From contig JAXLYI010000020.1 in assembly GCA_046351555.1 (NCBI GenBank), positions 124,001-188,000 on the forward strand: 64,000 nt of DNA. Reading direction: 5' to 3'. Made by a program: the position numbers and the translations under genes. Positions within the stretch are counted from its first letter, which is position 1; every line of letters begins with the position of its first letter. The notes under the pieces are model-generated. The model did no database searches, was not told where the DNA came from, and worked only from the letters and a program-made list of their open reading frames with translations. Below, piece after piece: positions 38,453 through 47,332 of this stretch. This DNA is from CAISKJ01 sp046351555 (GTDB lineage: Bacteria > Myxococcota_A > Polyangia > Polyangiales > Ga0077539).

Positions 38453-39961
38453 TCAGGCGTTGCCCGGCGCGCGGTAGCCGACGGCCTCGGCGAGGTGGTG
38501 CGCCATCACCCCGTCGCTCCCGTCGAGGTCGGCGACGGTGCGGGCCACCTTCATCACGCGATGGACGGCCCGCGCGCTCAGGCCCATGCGCTCCGAGGCG
38601 CTGCGCAGGAGGCGCTGCCCGCTCGCGTCGAGCGCCACCGCCGCGGGGAGCGTGCGCACCGTGAGCCGCGCGTTGATGTCGCCGCCGCGGGCGAGCTGGG
38701 CCTCGCGCGCCGCCGCCACGCGCGCCCGAACCTCCTCGGTCGTGGGCCCGCTCGGCGCCGCGTCGAGGTCGGCCACCTTCGCGGGCGGCAAGGCGACGTA
38801 GAGGTCGATGCGGTCGAGCAGCGGGCCCGACACCCGCGCTCGGTAGCGCTTGACGCGCTCCTCGCTGCACTCGCAACGGTCGCTTGGGTCGCCGTGCCAG
38901 CCGCAGGGGCAGGGGTTCATCGCGGCGACGAGCGTGAAGCGGGCGGGGTAGCTGGCGCGGGTTCGCGCGCGGACGATGGTGACGTGGCCCTCCTCCAGCG
39001 GCTCGCGCAGCGCCTCCAGGCTCTCGCGGGGGAACTCCGGCAGCTCGTCGAGGAAGAGCACGCCGTGGTGGGCGAGCGCGATCTCGCCGGGCCGCGGGGG
39101 ATCACCGCCGCCGACGAGCCCGACGGCGCTCGCGGTGTGGTGCGGCGCGCGGTAGGGGCGCTCGCGCACGAGGGCCACGCCCTGCCGGAGCATCCCGGCG
39201 ACGGAGTGCACCGCCGTCACCTCCATCGACTCGCGCAAGGAGAGCGGCGGGAGCAGGCCCGGCAGCGCGCGGGAGAGCAGCGTCTTGCCCGCGCCGGGCG
39301 GGCCCACCATGAGCAAATTGTGGCCGCCGGCCGCGGCGATCTCGAGGGCGCGCTTGGCGTGCTCCTGGCCCTTCACGTCGCGCAGGTCGAGGCCGGCCCA
39401 CGCGACGGGGTTCGCGTCGAGCGGGCGCGTCGCGGTGGGGGCGAGGTCGCCGCGGCCCGAGAGGAAGTCGCACACCTCGCGGAGCGTGTCGGCGCCGCGC
39501 ACCTCGAGGCCCTCCACCACGGCGGCCTCGGGGGCGTTCTCGCTGGCGACGATGACGCCGCGGAAGCCCCGGTCGCGCGCGGCGACGCACTGCGGGAGCG
39601 CGCCCCGCACGCCCCGCAGGCCGCCCGAGAGGGAGAGCTCGCCGAGCAGGAGCCACTCGCCGAGGCGCTCCTGCGCGCACTCGCCCATCGCCGCGAGGGT
39701 GCCGACGGCGATCGCGAGGTCGAAGCCGGTGCCGGCCTTGCGGACGTCGGCGGGGGCGAGGTTCACCGTCACGCGTCGCTGCGGGAAGGGGAAGCCCGAC
39801 TGCTCGAGGGCCGCCCGGACGCGCGTGCGAGACTCGCGGACGGCCGCCTCGGCGAGGCCGACGAGGTCGAAGGCGGGGAGGCCGCGCGCGATGTCGACCT
39901 CCACCTGGACGGGGTGCGTGTCGAGGCCGATCATCGTGCTGGCGTGGGTGGTGGCGTTCAC
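38453..39961 (-). CDS. YifB-family Mg-chelatase-like AAA+ ATPase (ComM-like)
   Basis: In this 502-residue product residues 1-170 form the Lon-protease-like N-domain (MIGLDTHPVQVEVDIARGLP, VRESRTRVRAAL). The AAA+ part has Walker A GPPGAGKT (about 219-226), Walker B GVLFLDELPEF, and a Cys motif CPCGWHGDPSDRCEC typical of YifB. Family member ComM is a hexameric helicase that drives branch migration in natural transformation. The GTG start at 39961 has GGAG eight nt upstream and gives the usual family length of about 505. It stands downstream of the polysaccharide fusion gene on the same strand, with a 125-bp gap that makes an operon doubtful. Confidence 0.93.
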   Translation of the reverse strand: MNATTHASTMIGLDTHPVQVEVDIARGLPAFDLVGLAEAAVRESRTRVRAALEQSGFPFPQRRVTVNLAPADVRKAGTGFDLAIAVGTLAAMGECAQERLGEWLLLGELSLSGGLRGVRGALPQCVAARDRGFRGVIVASENAPEAAVVEGLEVRGADTLREVCDFLSGRGDLAPTATRPLDANPVAWAGLDLRDVKGQEHAKRALEIAAAGGHNLLMVGPPGAGKTLLSRALPGLLPPLSLRESMEVTAVHSVAGMLRQGVALVRERPYRAPHHTASAVGLVGGGDPPRPGEIALAHHGVLFLDELPEFPRESLEALREPLEEGHVTIVRARTRASYPARFTLVAAMNPCPCGWHGDPSDRCECSEERVKRYRARVSGPLLDRIDLYVALPPAKVADLDAAPSGPTTEEVRARVAAAREAQLARGGDINARLTVRTLPAAVALDASGQRLLRSASERMGLSARAVHRVMKVARTVADLDGSDGVMAHHLAEAVGYRAPGNA

Positions 39962-40086
39962 GGTGGTGTCTCCGTGAGCGCCCTTCTCCACGTCGCGTGC
40001 CGCGCGGTTTTCTCGGGGATTTCGAGGCGGCGGAGGGGTGGCGGGGTGGCGGATCGGGGTGGCGGGGGGGTGGCGGGGTGGCGGCG

Positions 40087-43000
40087 CTACGCCGTGCGCG
40101 GGAGGGGCCCCGGCTGGAGCGAGGTGGGGCGCGGGGGCAGCGGGGTGACGGTGCCGAGGCGCTCGAGCTTGCGCCAGCCCTGCCGCGCGCCGAGCGCCGC
40201 CGACGCCATCGACCACACGCTCACCGCGTAGAGAAACTGCCGGTACGTGAACCGCTGCACGAGCAGCAGCGCGAGCCAGCGGAGCGGCTTGCGGTCGAGG
40301 CGGAAGGCGAGCACCGACGCGACGACGTCCATCGCGAGGAAGCCCAGGTACCCGCTGAGGAACGACGACCACTGGCCGGTGACGATCGCGTGGAGCATCG
40401 CGAGGTCGCCGAGCGGCGAGGCGATGGGGAAGAGCACCTGGAAGAGGACGAGGTTGGGCAGCGCCACCCAGCCGAGCGAGCCGCGCAGCATCGCGGCGCG
40501 GTGCTTGGCGAGGCACTGGTACGTCCCGTACGTCCAGCGGACGCGCTGGCGCCAGAGCGCGCCGAGCGACTCGGGGGCCTCGGTGCGCCCCACCGCGCGC
40601 GGCTCGTAGGTGATGGTGCCGCCGGCGCGGAGCACGGTGACGGTGAGGTCGGCGTCCTCGACGAGGGTGTCGTCGCTGTAGCCGCCGACGGCGAGCACCG
40701 CGTCGCGCCGCCAGGCCCCGAGCGCGCCGGGCACCACGCCGACGCAGTTGAGCGCGGCGAAGGCGCGGCGGTCGAAGTTCTGGCTGGTGACGTACTCGAT
40801 GGCCTGGAAGGCGGTGAGCATCGACGTGACGTTGCCGACCTCGACGTTGCCGCACACCGCCGTCACCGTTGGGTCGGCGAAGTGCGCCACCATCCGCCGG
40901 ATCGCGTCGGGCGCCACCACGGTGTCCGCGTCGACCGCCACCACCACCTCGCCGCGCGCGTGGCGGAGCCCGACGTTGGCCGCCGAGGCCTTGCCCCCGT
41001 TGGCCTTCCGCACGCAGCGGACGCGGGGCTGCGACGCGGCGATCCGCTCGACGATGTCGGCCGTGCCGTCGCGCGAGCCGTCGTCGACCACCAGCACCTC
41101 GAGGTCGGCGTACTCGCCGCGGAGGAGCGACCGGACGCTCCCCTCGATCACCTGCGCCTCGTTGTACGCGGGCATCAGCACCGTCACGAGCGGGCGGTAG
41201 TCCGTCGCGCCCTCGCCGTCCGCCGCGCGCCGCCGGTTGCGCAGCGCGAGGGCCGCCAGCAGCACGATGCGGAGCCCCGCGAGTGCCGTGCACGCGGTGA
41301 AGAGCGCCCCGAGCAGCCGCGAGCCCCCGGCGCCCGCCGACGCGCGCCACCCGACGCCCAGCGACGCCGCCCTCGCCCCCGCGCGGAGCTCGGGCGCCAT
41401 CGCGTCGCGCGCCACGCCGGCGTAGCGGTCGAGCGACACCAGCCGGTAGCCGCGCGCCCGCAGCGCCGGGATCGCGCGGCGCACGGCCTCCACCGTGGCC
41501 GTCCGGTCGCCGCCGCCGTCGTGGAGCACCACCACGCGGCCGCCCCGCTCGACGCCCTCGACGATGCGGCGCGCGAGCGTGGCGGCGTCGGCGCCCTGCC
41601 AGTCGTGCGGGTCGACGGACGCGGCGGCGTAGGTGTAGCCCCGGGCGAACGAGCGGGCCTGGGCGCCGAGCTCGCCGCGGTCGCGCGGGTCGACGAGGGC
41701 GGTGAAGGGCGCGCGGTAGAGCGTCACCTCGCGGCCCGCGAGCCCTTCGAGGAGGCGCGTGGTCCGGTCGAGCTCGAGGTCGTGCGCGGCGGGGTCGAGG
41801 TCGCCCATGCGCGGGTGGTGGTAGGAGTGGTTGCCGACGAGGTGGCCCTCGCGCGCGACGCGCCGCACGAGCTCGGGGTGCGCCATCGCCTGCTCGCCGA
41901 CGACGAAGAAGGCCGCGGGCGCGCCGGCCTCGCGGAGCACGTCGAGCAGCGCGGGCGTGTGCGTAGGGTCGGGGCCGTCGTCGAAGGTGAGCGCCACGTC
42001 GCGCTTCGAGGCGCCGCCGCCGAAGCGCTCGACCACGGGCGGCGACGGGGCCGCGAGGTAGCGGGCGGAGGCGACGGTCCCGTCGGCGCCGAGGACCACC
42101 GCGCGCCGGCCAGGACGTCGCGGGGCGCGGAGCGCGAGGAGGTCGCCGTCGCCGACCACGACGGGGGCGGCGGGCGCGGGGACGGCGGCGATGGCGGCGG
42201 CGCGCCCGGCGGCGGTGCGGGCGCGGAGGGCGGCCCAGAGCGAGGGGTCTTCGGTGCCGGCGCGCCACAGGGCGGTGCGGGTGAGGCCGCGCGCGTCGAG
42301 CAGGGCGAGGGTGTCGGCGGCGGAGGCGGCGTCGTTGCACCAGACGGTGTGCGCCGCGCCGTCGGGGGTGCGGTAGTCGAAGCGCGCGCCCGACGCGCCA
42401 GAAAAGAACGTGGGCGTCGCGCCGACCAGTGCGGCGCGGGCCATGGCGTCGCCGAAGCCCATCGACTCGCCGGGGCCGCGCGGGGAGGCGGGCCAGTCGT
42501 AGCAGTACGACCCGAGCGCGACGACGAGGCGGTCGGCGGGGACGAGGGCGCGGGCGTGGTCGACGGCCTCGGCGATCCAGCGGCGCGAGGCGATGGGGCC
42601 GGGCCCGCTCGACGGGTGGTGCTGGTCGTAGGCCATGAGCACGACGGCGTCGGCGACGGCGCCGAGGCGGCGGAGGTCGAAGGCGGCGTCCCACGCGGCG
42701 ACGTCGACGGTGACGACGCGGCCCGAGGGGTGGAGGGCCGCGCGCAGCTCCGCGGTGAAGGCGACGAGGCCCGCGGCGTCCTCGGGGGCGAGGGCCTCGA
42801 GGTCGACGTTGACGCCGTGGGCGCCGAGGGCGATCACGCGGTCGGCGACGGCGCGGGCGACGCAGCGGCGCGCGACGTCGTCGGCGAGGAGCGCGGCGGT
42901 CTCGGCGCTGGCCCAGCGGTCGCCGTCGAGGTTGGCGACGCGCGGGAGCACCATCACCCCGGGGCGTCCGACGAGCGCGCGCGTGGGCGCGTCCACCGTC

Positions 43001-43440
43001 TCACGCACCGCGCACCCCGCGCCGGGCACGCGGAACCAGTCGGGCGACACGGCGCTGGTGGCGTCGAGGTTCGCCGCGACCGAGGCGTGGGCGGCGGGCT
43101 CGTCGACGGTGAAGATCAAGCGGCTGCCAGCAGGCAGTGGCAGCGCGGGCGTGGTGACCGAGGCCGCGACGGCGGCGGCGCGCGCGTCGAGCTCGCGGAG
43201 GCGCGCGGCGTAGGGGCCCGAGGGCGTGGGCTCGTTGCGGGGCTCGGGCGGCGGGTCGCGCCACGGGGCGGTCGGCGTGGGCAGCGCGCGGCCCTGCGAG
43301 GAGGGGAGCGCGGCGCGGGCCCCCACCGGCGCGAGGCCGAGGCCGTAGAGAACCACGGGGACGCAGAGGAGGAGCGCGAGGCCGACGGCGACGTGGGCAA
43401 GCCAGCGGCGGCGCCGCCGCGATGGATCTTCGAAGACCAT
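40087..43440 (-). CDS. GH18 - polysaccharide deacetylase - GT2 glycosyltransferase fusion
   Basis: In this 1117-residue product an N-terminal membrane segment (about 14-38) is followed by a GH18-like domain (about 100-430) with GVNVDLEAL for DxxDxE and AVVLMAYDQHH. A NodB deacetylase (about 480-690) has TFDDGPDPTHTP and GNHSYHHPR (His-x3-His metal site). Another membrane segment (about 715-740) precedes a processive GT2 domain (about 755-1000) with VVDDGSRDGT, DADT (about 833), VEDADLT and QRVRW, then C-terminal membrane helices. The parts match synthase, deacetylase and hydrolase functions used for poly-N-acetylglucosamine-like polymers. The polymer itself is inferred. Confidence 0.9.
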   Translation of the reverse strand: MVFEDPSRRRRRWLAHVAVGLALLLCVPVVLYGLGLAPVGARAALPSSQGRALPTPTAPWRDPPPEPRNEPTPSGPYAARLRELDARAAAVAASVTTPALPLPAGSRLIFTVDEPAAHASVAANLDATSAVSPDWFRVPGAGCAVRETVDAPTRALVGRPGVMVLPRVANLDGDRWASAETAALLADDVARRCVARAVADRVIALGAHGVNVDLEALAPEDAAGLVAFTAELRAALHPSGRVVTVDVAAWDAAFDLRRLGAVADAVVLMAYDQHHPSSGPGPIASRRWIAEAVDHARALVPADRLVVALGSYCYDWPASPRGPGESMGFGDAMARAALVGATPTFFSGASGARFDYRTPDGAAHTVWCNDAASAADTLALLDARGLTRTALWRAGTEDPSLWAALRARTAAGRAAAIAAVPAPAAPVVVGDGDLLALRAPRRPGRRAVVLGADGTVASARYLAAPSPPVVERFGGGASKRDVALTFDDGPDPTHTPALLDVLREAGAPAAFFVVGEQAMAHPELVRRVAREGHLVGNHSYHHPRMGDLDPAAHDLELDRTTRLLEGLAGREVTLYRAPFTALVDPRDRGELGAQARSFARGYTYAAASVDPHDWQGADAATLARRIVEGVERGGRVVVLHDGGGDRTATVEAVRRAIPALRARGYRLVSLDRYAGVARDAMAPELRAGARAASLGVGWRASAGAGGSRLLGALFTACTALAGLRIVLLAALALRNRRRAADGEGATDYRPLVTVLMPAYNEAQVIEGSVRSLLRGEYADLEVLVVDDGSRDGTADIVERIAASQPRVRCVRKANGGKASAANVGLRHARGEVVVAVDADTVVAPDAIRRMVAHFADPTVTAVCGNVEVGNVTSMLTAFQAIEYVTSQNFDRRAFAALNCVGVVPGALGAWRRDAVLAVGGYSDDTLVEDADLTVTVLRAGGTITYEPRAVGRTEAPESLGALWRQRVRWTYGTYQCLAKHRAAMLRGSLGWVALPNLVLFQVLFPIASPLGDLAMLHAIVTGQWSSFLSGYLGFLAMDVVASVLAFRLDRKPLRWLALLLVQRFTYRQFLYAVSVWSMASAALGARQGWRKLERLGTVTPLPPRPTSLQPGPLPRTA

Positions 43441-43599
43441 GTTCCTCGGGGGGATGAGGGTGCTGGTTCGCCGGGCGCGCGGGGTGACGCGACGAGAGGC
43501 GACCAGAACCGTGAACGACCACCGAGGCGATGAGTTGAATCACTTCGTGCCGCGGCCGACCGTCGGACGCGCGGTGCGAGGAGGGGGAGGTGCGGGCGA

Positions 43600-43638
43600 G
43601 GCGCGCGGCCCCGCGGGGTTGGAGCGGGGCCGCGCGCC
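43600..43638 (-). terminator. Strong GC hairpin downstream of the BON gene
   Basis: A perfect 15-bp stem (43600-43614 against 43624-43638) with a 9-nt loop starts 10 nt after the BON gene stop on the minus strand. There is no T tract, so it may act as a terminator or 3' stabiliser in this GC-rich genome. Confidence 0.55.
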
Positions 43639-43647
43639 TGGGGGCGA

Positions 43648-45054
43648 TCAGCGGCGGTGCTTCGCCTTGTCGCTGGTGCCGGTCTGCGAGCCGCTCTGCG
43701 TGCCCGTGCCCGCGAGCCCGCCCTGCGAGCCCGTCGAGCTCGTGGAGGTGCTGGCGCCCGAGGTGGAGAGCGAGCCCTGCGAGCCCATCGAGCTCGAGCC
43801 CTGCGAGCCGGTGCTCTGCTCGCGCTGCATCTTGAGCTGGTTGTTGACGTCCTTGACGCCCGAGACGCGCTCGGCGAGGTCCTCGATGCGGCGCTTGTCC
43901 TCGCGCGCCGACACGGTGCCCGTGAGCGTGACCTCGCCCTTCTCCACCTTCACCTCCACCTGCGCGGCGTCGACGTCGCCGCTCGAGAGCGCGTCGCAGA
44001 TGTCCTCGTAGATGCGCTGGTCGGAGCGCGTGTAGCTCGACGGGCCGCGCCCCTGGCTGCGGCGCTGGCTCTGGTTCTGGCCCTGACCGTAGTTGCCCTG
44101 GTTGAAGCTGCTCTGGCCGTAGTTGCCCTGCATCGAGCCGCTCTGACCGTAGTTGCCCTGCTGGCCGTAGCCGCCCTGCTGCAGGTTGCCCTGGCCGAAG
44201 CCGCTCTGGCCGTAGTTGCCCTGGCCGTAGTTGCCCTGCATCGAGCCACTCTGGCCGTAGTTGCCCTGCTGGCCCTGGCCGTAGTTGCCCTGCATCGAGC
44301 CGCTCTGGCCGTAGTTGCCCTGGTTGAAGTTGCTGTGGCCGTACGTGCCCTGCATGGAGCCGCTCTGGCCGTAGTTGCCCTGCTGGCCGTGGCCGTAGCT
44401 GCTCTGGCCGTAGCCGCCCTGCTGGTAGTTGCTCTGCGGGTAGTTGCCCTGGCCGTAGTTGCTCTGGCCGTACTGGTGGCCGCCCTCGTTGCCCCAGGCG
44501 CCGCGCTGCTGCGAGGAGAAGCCCTGCTCGCCGCCGTAGCCGCCGCGGTTCATGCCCTGCGCGTAGCCCTGGTCGCCGTAGCTGCCGCCGCGGTGCTGCG
44601 TGTAGTTCTGGTCGCCGTAGCCGCTGTGGCTCGAGCCCTGCGAGTAGCCCTGGTCGCCGCGGTTCTGCGCGTAGTAGCTCTGGTCGCCGGCGCCGCGCCC
44701 CTGCTGCCAGGAGCCCTGCCGCCCCTGCGAATAGCGGCCCTCCGACGAGCCGTAGTCGCCGCGGCCCTGCTGCGTCGTGCGGTCGTCGTCGTGGCTCGAC
44801 GACCCGCGCCACCCGCGCGAGCCCTCGGACTCGTCGTACGAGCCGGGGCTGCTCGCGCGCGACTGCGAGCCGCGCTGCCCCCACTCGTCGTTGCGCTGTG
44901 AGCCGTAGTCGCCGCCGCGCTGCGAGCCGTACTCGCTCCCGCGCCACGTGTCGTCGCGGCCCGTCATGGAAGACGAACGCTCCTCCTCCCGACGCCGCCC
45001 CTCACCCTGCCGACCCTCGAAACGCCCGTTGTTCTCGTGCTGATCGCGCTGCAT
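43648..45054 (-). CDS. BON-domain protein with FUS-like SYGQ low-complexity region
   Basis: The 468-residue product has a basic/acidic N-terminus, then about 300 residues almost free of hydrophobics and made of Gly, Ser, Gln, Tyr and Asn (residues 30-335), including four copies of QGNYGQSGSMQG. A BON domain (about 339-410; SGDVDAAQVEVKVEKGEVTL...GVKDVNNQL) follows, then a Ser/Gly/Thr-rich tail. BON domains bind membranes or phospholipids and occur in osmotic-stress proteins. The (S/G)YGQ composition is like prion-like domains that phase-separate. The start has AGGAGAG seven nt upstream. No signal peptide is visible. The neighbourhood (DUF3309, ferritin-like, CsbD) suggests a stress role. Confidence 0.85.
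   Translation of the reverse strand: MQRDQHENNGRFEGRQGEGRRREEERSSSMTGRDDTWRGSEYGSQRGGDYGSQRNDEWGQRGSQSRASSPGSYDESEGSRGWRGSSSHDDDRTTQQGRGDYGSSEGRYSQGRQGSWQQGRGAGDQSYYAQNRGDQGYSQGSSHSGYGDQNYTQHRGGSYGDQGYAQGMNRGGYGGEQGFSSQQRGAWGNEGGHQYGQSNYGQGNYPQSNYQQGGYGQSSYGHGQQGNYGQSGSMQGTYGHSNFNQGNYGQSGSMQGNYGQGQQGNYGQSGSMQGNYGQGNYGQSGFGQGNLQQGGYGQQGNYGQSGSMQGNYGQSSFNQGNYGQGQNQSQRRSQGRGPSSYTRSDQRIYEDICDALSSGDVDAAQVEVKVEKGEVTLTGTVSAREDKRRIEDLAERVSGVKDVNNQLKMQREQSTGSQGSSSMGSQGSLSTSGASTSTSSTGSQGGLAGTGTQSGSQTGTSDKAKHRR
44085..44480 (-). repeat. Tandem repeats encoding NYGQSGSMQG blocks
   Basis: Imperfect tandem repeats of about 36-60 bp, built around GTAGTTGCCCTGCATCGAGC on the plus strand, encode the repeated QGNYGQSGSMQG blocks of the BON protein. 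Unit length varies in whole codons. Confidence 0.75.
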
Positions 45055-45427
45055 CGCTTCTCTCCTGGCATCGCTCCCCGCATCGAGGAGCATCACGTGG
45101 ATCACCGCCGCCCGGTTCTCGCGGCGGCACCTGTGCGTGCAACGCACACGCCATGCGGCGTCTGCTCCATTTCGTTGGAGCTCCATGCGCGCGGGCCGCT
45201 CGCGCACGGCAGGTTCAGCTCAGCGCGCTCGCGTCACGCGCGTTCGATCGCGCGCAGCGCCGCCCCACTGTGGCGATCCTGTGCGCGCGCGGAGCGGCGC
45301 GTGCGACGCGGGCCTCCGCGCACTCCCGCCGCGGCACGGCCGGTGAAGAACGTCGCCGCGACGGTGCGCCCGCGTCGGCGCCTGGCGCGCTCGCCGAGCG
45401 CCGCCCACCCCTCGAAAGGAGTGGCCC
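45055..45427. other. Divergent intergenic region of the stress cluster
   Basis: These 373 bp separate the BON gene (minus) from the small gene at 45428 (plus) and should hold both promoters. Two short dyads are visible: TGTGCGT/ACGCACA at 45132-45148 (3-nt spacer), and CTCCA/TGGAG at 45165-45180 followed by a further CTCCAT. No convincing -35/-10 pair was found. Confidence 0.35.
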
Positions 45428-45712
45428 ATGGACAGAGCTTCGGAGCCCACCCGGGACCGCGTTCGATCGCCGCTGCGCCGCGGCCCGCGCGTCACCCGCG
45501 GCCGCGCCCGCTCGCGCGCGGACCTCTTCTCCCCCGCGCCGTGCGAGGCGCCCGCGGAGGACCCGCGCGCGCCATCGTACGACGCGCGCGGCGACGTCGA
45601 CCCGCTGCGCCGCGGGCTCAAGGTGTACGTCGCCTGGCGCGACGAGCAGGGGCGACTCCTGGCGTTCGACGCGCTGCGCAGCCTCCTCGCGCTGCGCCGC
45701 GCCGCGACGTAG
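45428..45712 (+). CDS. Small basic unknown protein
   Basis: I do not recognise this 94-residue protein. The N-terminal 35 residues are Arg-rich and the C-terminal part (DPLRRGLKVYVAWRDEQGRLLAFDALRSLLAL) looks like a small folded domain. AAAGGAG seven nt before the ATG supports a real gene. It lies in the stress-type cluster 191 nt upstream of the DUF3309 gene on the same strand. It may bind nucleic acid given its charge, but that is only a guess. Confidence 0.5.
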   Translation: MDRASEPTRDRVRSPLRRGPRVTRGRARSRADLFSPAPCEAPAEDPRAPSYDARGDVDPLRRGLKVYVAWRDEQGRLLAFDALRSLLALRRAAT

Positions 45713-45903
45713 GCGCGCCCGCCGCGGGGCCGTCGGGTGTGGCGAACGCGCGCGCCGCCACACGCCGCCCCCGCCGCCTGTCGCGCGCCGCCACATCCGC
45801 CGCCGTCGCTTCCCCCGACGCGCCATCGGCACGGCCCGTGCGAACCCGACGGAGAGATCAAACGCGGCGCCCGCGGGCGCCTTCACCACGACGGAGTCAC
45901 GCC

Positions 45904-46050
45904 ATGCTCACCACCCTGCTGATCGTCCTCCTCTTGCTCGCCCTCACCGGCGGCGCCGTCGGCTACGGCCGCTACGGCGCGGCGGGCCTGTCGCCCGCGG
46001 GCCTGATCGTCGTCGTCCTCGTGGCCCTCTTCCTCATGGGGCGGCTGTGA
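45904..46050 (+). CDS. DUF3309 small membrane protein
   Basis: The 48-residue product has two hydrophobic helices (about 3-17 and 30-46) around a GYGRYGAAGLSP turn, the layout of the DUF3309 family of tiny inner-membrane proteins often found near stress genes. ACGGAG lies about eight nt before the ATG. The stop overlaps the GTG start of the ferritin-like gene (GTGA), so the two are translationally coupled. The biochemical role is unknown. Confidence 0.8.
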   Translation: MLTTLLIVLLLLALTGGAVGYGRYGAAGLSPAGLIVVVLVALFLMGRL

Positions 46051-46628
46051 GCGCGCCCGGCGAGGCGGCGGAGGCGCCCTTCCTCTCCGACGTGAAGGAG
46101 CTGCGCCGGCGCGCGCGCGAGCACATCGAGCGCGGCGCGGTGGTCGAGGGCTACCGCGCCGACCGCGAGACGGTGATCAAGCTCCTCAACGAGGCGCTCG
46201 CCACCGAGCTGGTGTGCGTGCTGCGGTACATGCGCCACTACTTCATGGCGCAGGGCATCGCTTCGAAGAGCGTGGCCAACGAGTTCCTCGAGCACGCGAC
46301 CCAGGAGCAGGAGCACGCCAACCGCATCGCGGAGCGAATCACCCAGCTCAACGGCGAGCCCGACTTCGACCCGAAGAACCTCGCCACCCGCTCCCACGCC
46401 GAGTACGTCGCCGGCAAGGACCTCCCCGACATGCTCCGCGAGGACCTCATCGCCGAGCGCATCGCGATCGAGTCGTACGGCGAGATGATCCGCTACATCG
46501 GCGACAAGGACCCGACCACGCGCGGCATGCTCGAGGAGGTGCTCGCGGTCGAGGAGGAGCACGCCATGGACATGGCCGACCTGCTCGACCTCCACGGCCC
46601 CAAGCCCTCGCCTTCGTCCGCGCGCTGA
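46047..46628 (+). CDS. Ferritin-like (bacterioferritin-type) protein
   Basis: The 193-residue product is a four-helix bundle with the di-iron ligands of the bacterioferritin/Dps-like superfamily: Glu in ATELVCVLRYMRHY, Glu-x-x-His in TQEQEHANRIAE, Glu in IAIESYGEM, and Glu-x-x-His in VEEEHAMDMADLL. It probably stores iron or detoxifies peroxide in the cytosol. GTG 46047 overlaps the DUF3309 stop, and an in-frame ATG is absent until well inside the first helix. A haem-ligating Met as in true bacterioferritin was not identified, so the generic ferritin-like call is safer. Confidence 0.88.
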   Translation: MSAPGEAAEAPFLSDVKELRRRAREHIERGAVVEGYRADRETVIKLLNEALATELVCVLRYMRHYFMAQGIASKSVANEFLEHATQEQEHANRIAERITQLNGEPDFDPKNLATRSHAEYVAGKDLPDMLREDLIAERIAIESYGEMIRYIGDKDPTTRGMLEEVLAVEEEHAMDMADLLDLHGPKPSPSSAR

Positions 46629-46712
46629 CCCGACGCCCCGCGCCCGCCGCGCCCCGCATTCCGCGGGCGACGGCGGGCGCTCTCCCTTTTTCGAAGCCGC
46701 GAAATGCGCGAA

Positions 46713-46753
46713 GCCCCGCGACGCCCTTCCGCTCGGGAGGGACGTCGCGGGGC
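46713..46753. terminator. Hairpin between convergent genes
   Basis: GCCCCGCGACG and CGTCGCGGGGC form an 11-bp perfect stem, with further partial pairing inside, between the converging ferritin-like and CsbD genes. It may serve as a shared terminator; no adjacent T run is present. Confidence 0.45.
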
Positions 46754-46772
46754 GCCGCGTCGGGGACGTGCG

Positions 46773-47072
46773 CTACTTGTTGAGCGCCTGCCGCGCCTTG
46801 CCCTTGAGCTCGCGCGCCGCGCCCTCGACCTGCATCTGCTCGTTGTCGATCGCGTCGCCGACCGCGCGCTTCGCCGCGCCCGCCAGCTCGTCGACCTTGC
46901 CGCCGACCTGCTCGCCGGCGCGGGCCGCCGCGATCTTCGCGTCGCCGCGCTGCTCGCGCACGGCGCCCTCGGCCTGCATCTGCTCGTTGTCGATCGCCTT
47001 GCCGACGGCCTGCTTGACGTTGCCCGCGACCTTGTCGGCCACGCCGGAGAGGTGGGTCTTGGTGTTGTCCAT
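46773..47072 (-). CDS. CsbD-family stress protein with duplicated domain
   Basis: The 99-residue product contains two CsbD-like units in tandem (about 12-45 and 62-98), sharing the stretch AIDNEQMQ(A/V)EGA, each with the KxxG...A helical pattern. CsbD proteins are small hydrophilic general-stress proteins; most have one domain of about 60-70 residues, so this is an internal duplication. AAGGAGG six nt before the ATG is a near-ideal ribosome-binding site and indicates high expression. It is probably cytosolic and induced by osmotic or oxidative stress. Confidence 0.87.
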   Translation of the reverse strand: MDNTKTHLSGVADKVAGNVKQAVGKAIDNEQMQAEGAVREQRGDAKIAAARAGEQVGGKVDELAGAAKRAVGDAIDNEQMQVEGAARELKGKARQALNK

Positions 47073-47332
47073 ACGGTCCTCCTTGAGGTGGATGCGCGCC
47101 TGCGCGCAGCTTCTCGGTACGTTGACCTGAGAGTGCAGCGCGCGTGCCGGGCGAGATTCCGCGGGGGGCCTCGCGCGGCGTGTGACGGCGCGCCACGACC
47201 GGGACGATCCGGCCGCGACACCGGCGCGCCCGAGGCTCATGGGTCGAAGCTTCGTCGCGGGGGGCACGCGCGTTGCTCCGCGATCCCGGGCGCCGGCAGC
47301 TTCCTTCCCCGGCGGAACGCAGGAGCATCGCC

